From: DAOMOD01 sp964526035
GTDB lineage: Bacteria; Pseudomonadota; Gammaproteobacteria; Xanthomonadales; BPKI01
NCBI GenBank assembly: GCA_964526035.1
Contig: CAZGKE010000145.1
Coordinates: 1 to 8,788, forward strand
DNA length: 8,788 bases
Direction: 5' to 3'
The position numbers and the translations under genes are program-made. The stretch's first letter is position 1. Every line of letters starts with the position of its first letter. Under the pieces are notes generated by a model that was not told the origin of the DNA, ran no database searches, and saw only the letters and a program-made list of their open reading frames with translations. Positions 6,430 to 8,788 of this stretch are shown piece after piece.

Positions 6430-6483
6430 GCAAACACACCGAAACCAGATACCTGCCGGCGGTCGAGGCGGTGCAATCCGTCT

Positions 6484-8788
6484 CTACTCGAAGCCGTCGG
6501 CAAATATCAGGTCACTGAAGGTGACGGTGAAGTCGCGCGACTCCTGCGCCCCGCAGGTATCGAATACCGTCGCCCGAATGTCATACACGCCATTGGGGGT
6601 TGCGCCGCCTCCCGTGATGGTTACCACGCCATTGCCATCGATGCTGACGGTGCCGCCGCCAGGCAGGGTGGTCGGTGACACACTGGCGCCGGCAAGGTTG
6701 TCGTTGGCATCGGCCGGGGCCACGCTGGGGACGACCTGCACGGTGCTTCCCGATCCCGCTTCGACATCGGCGTAGCTGCCCAGCGTGGGCGTCAGGTTGC
6801 GCGCGACATTGATCAGCACCTCGGCGGTGCTGACGGACCCGGCGCTGTCGGTGACCAATAGCGTGACCGGATACACACGGACGCCATTGGTCGGCGCCAC
6901 CAGGGTGCACGCGGCGGTCGCCGACAGAATGATGTCCCCATCGTCATTGAGCGCGCTTACCGCCAGCTCGGGCGGATTGCCCACCACGGAAACCTGCAGG
7001 TCACCATCGGGGTCCTGGACATCGCTCACCGATGCCACCGGGCCTACCGCTGTCGGGCTGCCCTGCCTGGTGGTGATCGCTCCGTCGACGACGATCGACG
7101 GCGGCGTGTTGGGGCCGGTGATCGAGAAGTCGGTGTCGGAGATGTCGAAGAACACGTTGTCGACGGCTGAGACCCGCACCCGCGCGCGCGTCGTTGCGGC
7201 AACGCTGGGGACCATGATCGAGGCGCTGCCGTTGTTGGGCAGCGGCGCGTACTCGATCGGGAAACTCAGGCCACCATCGATCGAGAACGCGATCACCACC
7301 TCGCTGGTGCTGACCGGGGCCGCATTGGTTGCCGCCACGTCCCAGGTGATGGTCTGCGCGCTGCCCGCGGCCCAGCTGACCGCGGTATTCGGCGAGGTCA
7401 CGCGGAACGGTCCGGCAGCGGTAGTCACCGTCAACTGGGTCAGGGCCTCGTTGGTGCCGCCGCCGCCGGCGCGGTTGTCGCGCACGGTGACGCGGAAGTT
7501 GAGGGTGCGATTGGTGCTGGGGAGAATCTCACCGGTAAAGCGATTCGGCGAGGTCGTCCCGGGCAGCGGCGCGCTGGGCGGCACCACGTTGGCGTTGTTG
7601 AGTATGTAGCGCAGGCTCGGAAAGATGCGCGACGGCTCGAGCAAGGGCACGAAATTGCGGAAGATCGGCCGCGTTCCGTTGTCCACCAGCGAACCTGCGG
7701 CATTCGCAGCGCCGAGGTCGAACTGCTCCCAGATGTAGGTCAGGGTGTCGCCATCGGCATCGTCGCCATCGGCAATCAGTTCAAACGGCGTGAGCTGCGG
7801 GATGGTGAACGCTGCGGCTGTGGTGACCGTGGGCGGCGTGTTGCCGGTTGCGCTGGTGGTGCCGCAGTTGGAGCCGCCGCCGCTGCTGACGAAGGTCAGC
7901 ATCTCGTTGAGGCTGATGCGGTGGAAGTAGTCCTCGCTGTTGGGCTGCAGGTTGTCCGCGCCACAGATGCCGGCATAGGACTGAATGGTGACCCCGCTGC
8001 CGGGCTCATACGCGGTGGCGGCATTGCGATTGCCGCCGGAACAGTTGCCGCCGGAGCCATTGAAGGCGTGATTTCCGCGGTACTGGTGGCCGATCTCATG
8101 GGCCACGAAATCGACGTCGAAGACGTCGCCGATCGGCGAACCCAGCCCGGTGACGCCACGCGCCTTGTTGTTGGTCGAGCAGACCGAGCCCAGCGAGGCG
8201 ATACCGCCGCCGCCGGTGCTCACCACGTGGCCGATGTCGAAATTGGCGTTGCCGATGACGTTGTTGAGGTTGGTCTGGTTCTGCCCCAGCATCGCGAATC
8301 CATCATTGTTGGAGTACGGGTCGGTCGCGCCGTCGGTGTAGATGATCAGATCGTTGTTCGCAATCAGCTCCATGCGGACCGCCAGTTCGCGCTCGTACAC
8401 GCCGTTGACGCGATTCATGGTGGTATTGATCGCGGCCATGCCATCGGCCACCGTTCCGCCGTGGAACTGCGTGTACTCGCCGGTCGCGGCCATCGCGAGG
8501 CGATGAGTGCGCAGCGTTGAACCGGAGTCGATGTTCGGCACCACGCCGCGCTTGGAGAAGTCCGGGAGGTCCGGCGGCAGCGGCTCGCCGCTGAGCAGGC
8601 ATACCGGGCGTTCGCCCTGCAGTTGCGCGTCGCGTTTCCGGTAGGCCATGGCGTATTCGGTATCGCCTGGAGCCAGAGGGTCGATCAGCACCGTGCCGCT
8701 CCAGGAAATGATCTGGGCGTGGAAGCCCTTCGGACTCAGATCCATGCGCAGGGTCGCGCCGGGATCGCTGATGCCCTGGCCCATCCAG
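6484..8788 (-). CDS. Secreted reprolysin-like zinc metalloprotease with Ig-like repeats, N-terminus outside the window
   Basis: Probable extracellular protease (metzincin, M12B-like). The frame is open through the right edge; numbering below starts at the first in-window Met (766 aa to the stop). Residues 10-50 look like the end of a propeptide-type region (MDLSPKGFHAQI, IDPLAPGDTEY). RLAMAATGEYTQFHGG (95-110) opens the catalytic domain, which includes NRVNGVYERELAVRMELI and GHVVSTGGGGIASLGSVC. The zinc motif HEIGHQYRGNH has His229, Glu230, His233 and His239, but Arg236 stands where most metzincins have Gly. The Met-turn region reads IQSYAGICG, with Gln268 at the expected Met. After about residue 315 come four or so beta-sandwich segments (Ig/PKD-like near 315-455, ITWDV...SIDGGLSFP near 457-552, then NTPPSIVVDG and NLTPTLGSYAD units). 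The protein ends in SDLIFADGFE with no membrane helix or basic tail. Cysteines in the catalytic part suggest periplasmic or extracellular folding. Confidence 0.9.
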   Translation of the reverse strand, partial: WMGQGISDPGATLRMDLSPKGFHAQIISWSGTVLIDPLAPGDTEYAMAYRKRDAQLQGERPVCLLSGEPLPPDLPDFSKRGVVPNIDSGSTLRTHRLAMAATGEYTQFHGGTVADGMAAINTTMNRVNGVYERELAVRMELIANNDLIIYTDGATDPYSNNDGFAMLGQNQTNLNNVIGNANFDIGHVVSTGGGGIASLGSVCSTNNKARGVTGLGSPIGDVFDVDFVAHEIGHQYRGNHAFNGSGGNCSGGNRNAATAYEPGSGVTIQSYAGICGADNLQPNSEDYFHRISLNEMLTFVSSGGGSNCGTTSATGNTPPTVTTAAAFTIPQLTPFELIADGDDADGDTLTYIWEQFDLGAANAAGSLVDNGTRPIFRNFVPLLEPSRIFPSLRYILNNANVVPPSAPLPGTTSPNRFTGEILPSTNRTLNFRVTVRDNRAGGGGTNEALTQLTVTTAAGPFRVTSPNTAVSWAAGSAQTITWDVAATNAAPVSTSEVVIAFSIDGGLSFPIEYAPLPNNGSASIMVPSVAATTRARVRVSAVDNVFFDISDTDFSITGPNTPPSIVVDGAITTRQGSPTAVGPVASVSDVQDPDGDLQVSVVGNPPELAVSALNDDGDIILSATAACTLVAPTNGVRVYPVTLLVTDSAGSVSTAEVLINVARNLTPTLGSYADVEAGSGSTVQVVPSVAPADANDNLAGASVSPTTLPGGGTVSIDGNGVVTITGGGATPNGVYDIRATVFDTCGAQESRDFTVTFSDLIFADGFE

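Larger units (their letters stand above)
6230..6483. other. Intergenic region between two minus-strand genes
   Basis: This 254-bp stretch follows the protease stop and precedes the glycine-zipper lipoprotein gene in the direction of transcription. It should carry the protease 3' end and the lipoprotein promoter. I see two hairpins in the half near the protease, four GATC sites within 49 bp (6371-6419), and a short TCGCT/AGCGA inverted repeat at 6258-6269 in the lipoprotein leader. No convincing -35/-10 pair was found, and no open frame here has coding character. Confidence 0.6.

Noticed and set aside
6183..6518. 111-codon plus-strand frame across the 6230-6483 gap
   Set aside because: It starts inside the lipoprotein signal peptide on the other strand, crosses the perfect hairpin and has no ribosome site or family resemblance.
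6785..7609. 274-codon plus-strand frame opposite the protease
   Set aside because: Antisense to the Ig-like domains, which read cleanly on the minus strand; the Thr/Ala/Val-rich product mirrors them.
1..8788. Search for CRISPR arrays, tRNA/rRNA, IS elements, toxin-antitoxin or defence genes
   Set aside because: By eye there are no regularly spaced repeats, RNA gene signatures, transposase motifs or terminal repeats. Gaps between genes are all under 260 bp and are accounted for.

Overview
The window is high-GC, tightly packed bacterial chromosome. The protein sequences look gammaproteobacterial, most likely Xanthomonadales (Lysobacterales). Three things point there: Entner-Doudoroff genes with glucokinase inside the cluster, a REP-type hairpin with a GTAG foot, and a large secreted reprolysin-like protease ending in IFADGFE, a tail I associate with that order. 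The lineage is an inference from memory of family sequences, not from a search.

Layout. Positions 2-3157 (+) hold a compact Entner-Doudoroff operon: the C-terminal five-sixths of 6-phosphogluconate dehydratase (edd, cut by the window edge), glucokinase (glk) and KDPG aldolase (eda). The genes overlap or nearly overlap. Glucose is phosphorylated by Glk; 6-phosphogluconate (made by zwf and pgl products, not in the window) is dehydrated by Edd to KDPG, and Eda splits KDPG into pyruvate and glyceraldehyde-3-phosphate. After eda come a small hairpin and a REP-like element whose GTAG foot supplies the stop codon of a convergent lipoprotein gene (3241-3795, -) with an NTF2-like mature part.

That lipoprotein gene is divergent from fadD (3940-5622, +), a full-length long-chain fatty acyl-CoA ligase. 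The 144-bp gap between them holds a plausible sigma70 promoter and, at the predicted start site, an 18-nt palindrome that could be an operator. fadD ends in a strong hairpin shared with a convergent glycine-zipper outer-membrane lipoprotein gene (5726-6229, -). A 254-bp gap (6230-6483) follows, containing a perfect 14-bp hairpin and clustered GATC sites. The rest (6484-8788, -) is most of a secreted metzincin-type zinc protease with several Ig-like domains, whose N-terminus lies beyond the window.

Most of the window is ordinary core metabolism and cell-envelope genes. I see no CRISPR array, RNA gene, IS element, phage or defence system. The best leads are the protease (non-canonical Met-turn, Arg in place of the usual Gly in the zinc motif, and a C-terminal IFADGFE tail that may be a sorting or secretion tag), the REP element used as a stop codon, and the palindrome in front of fadD.
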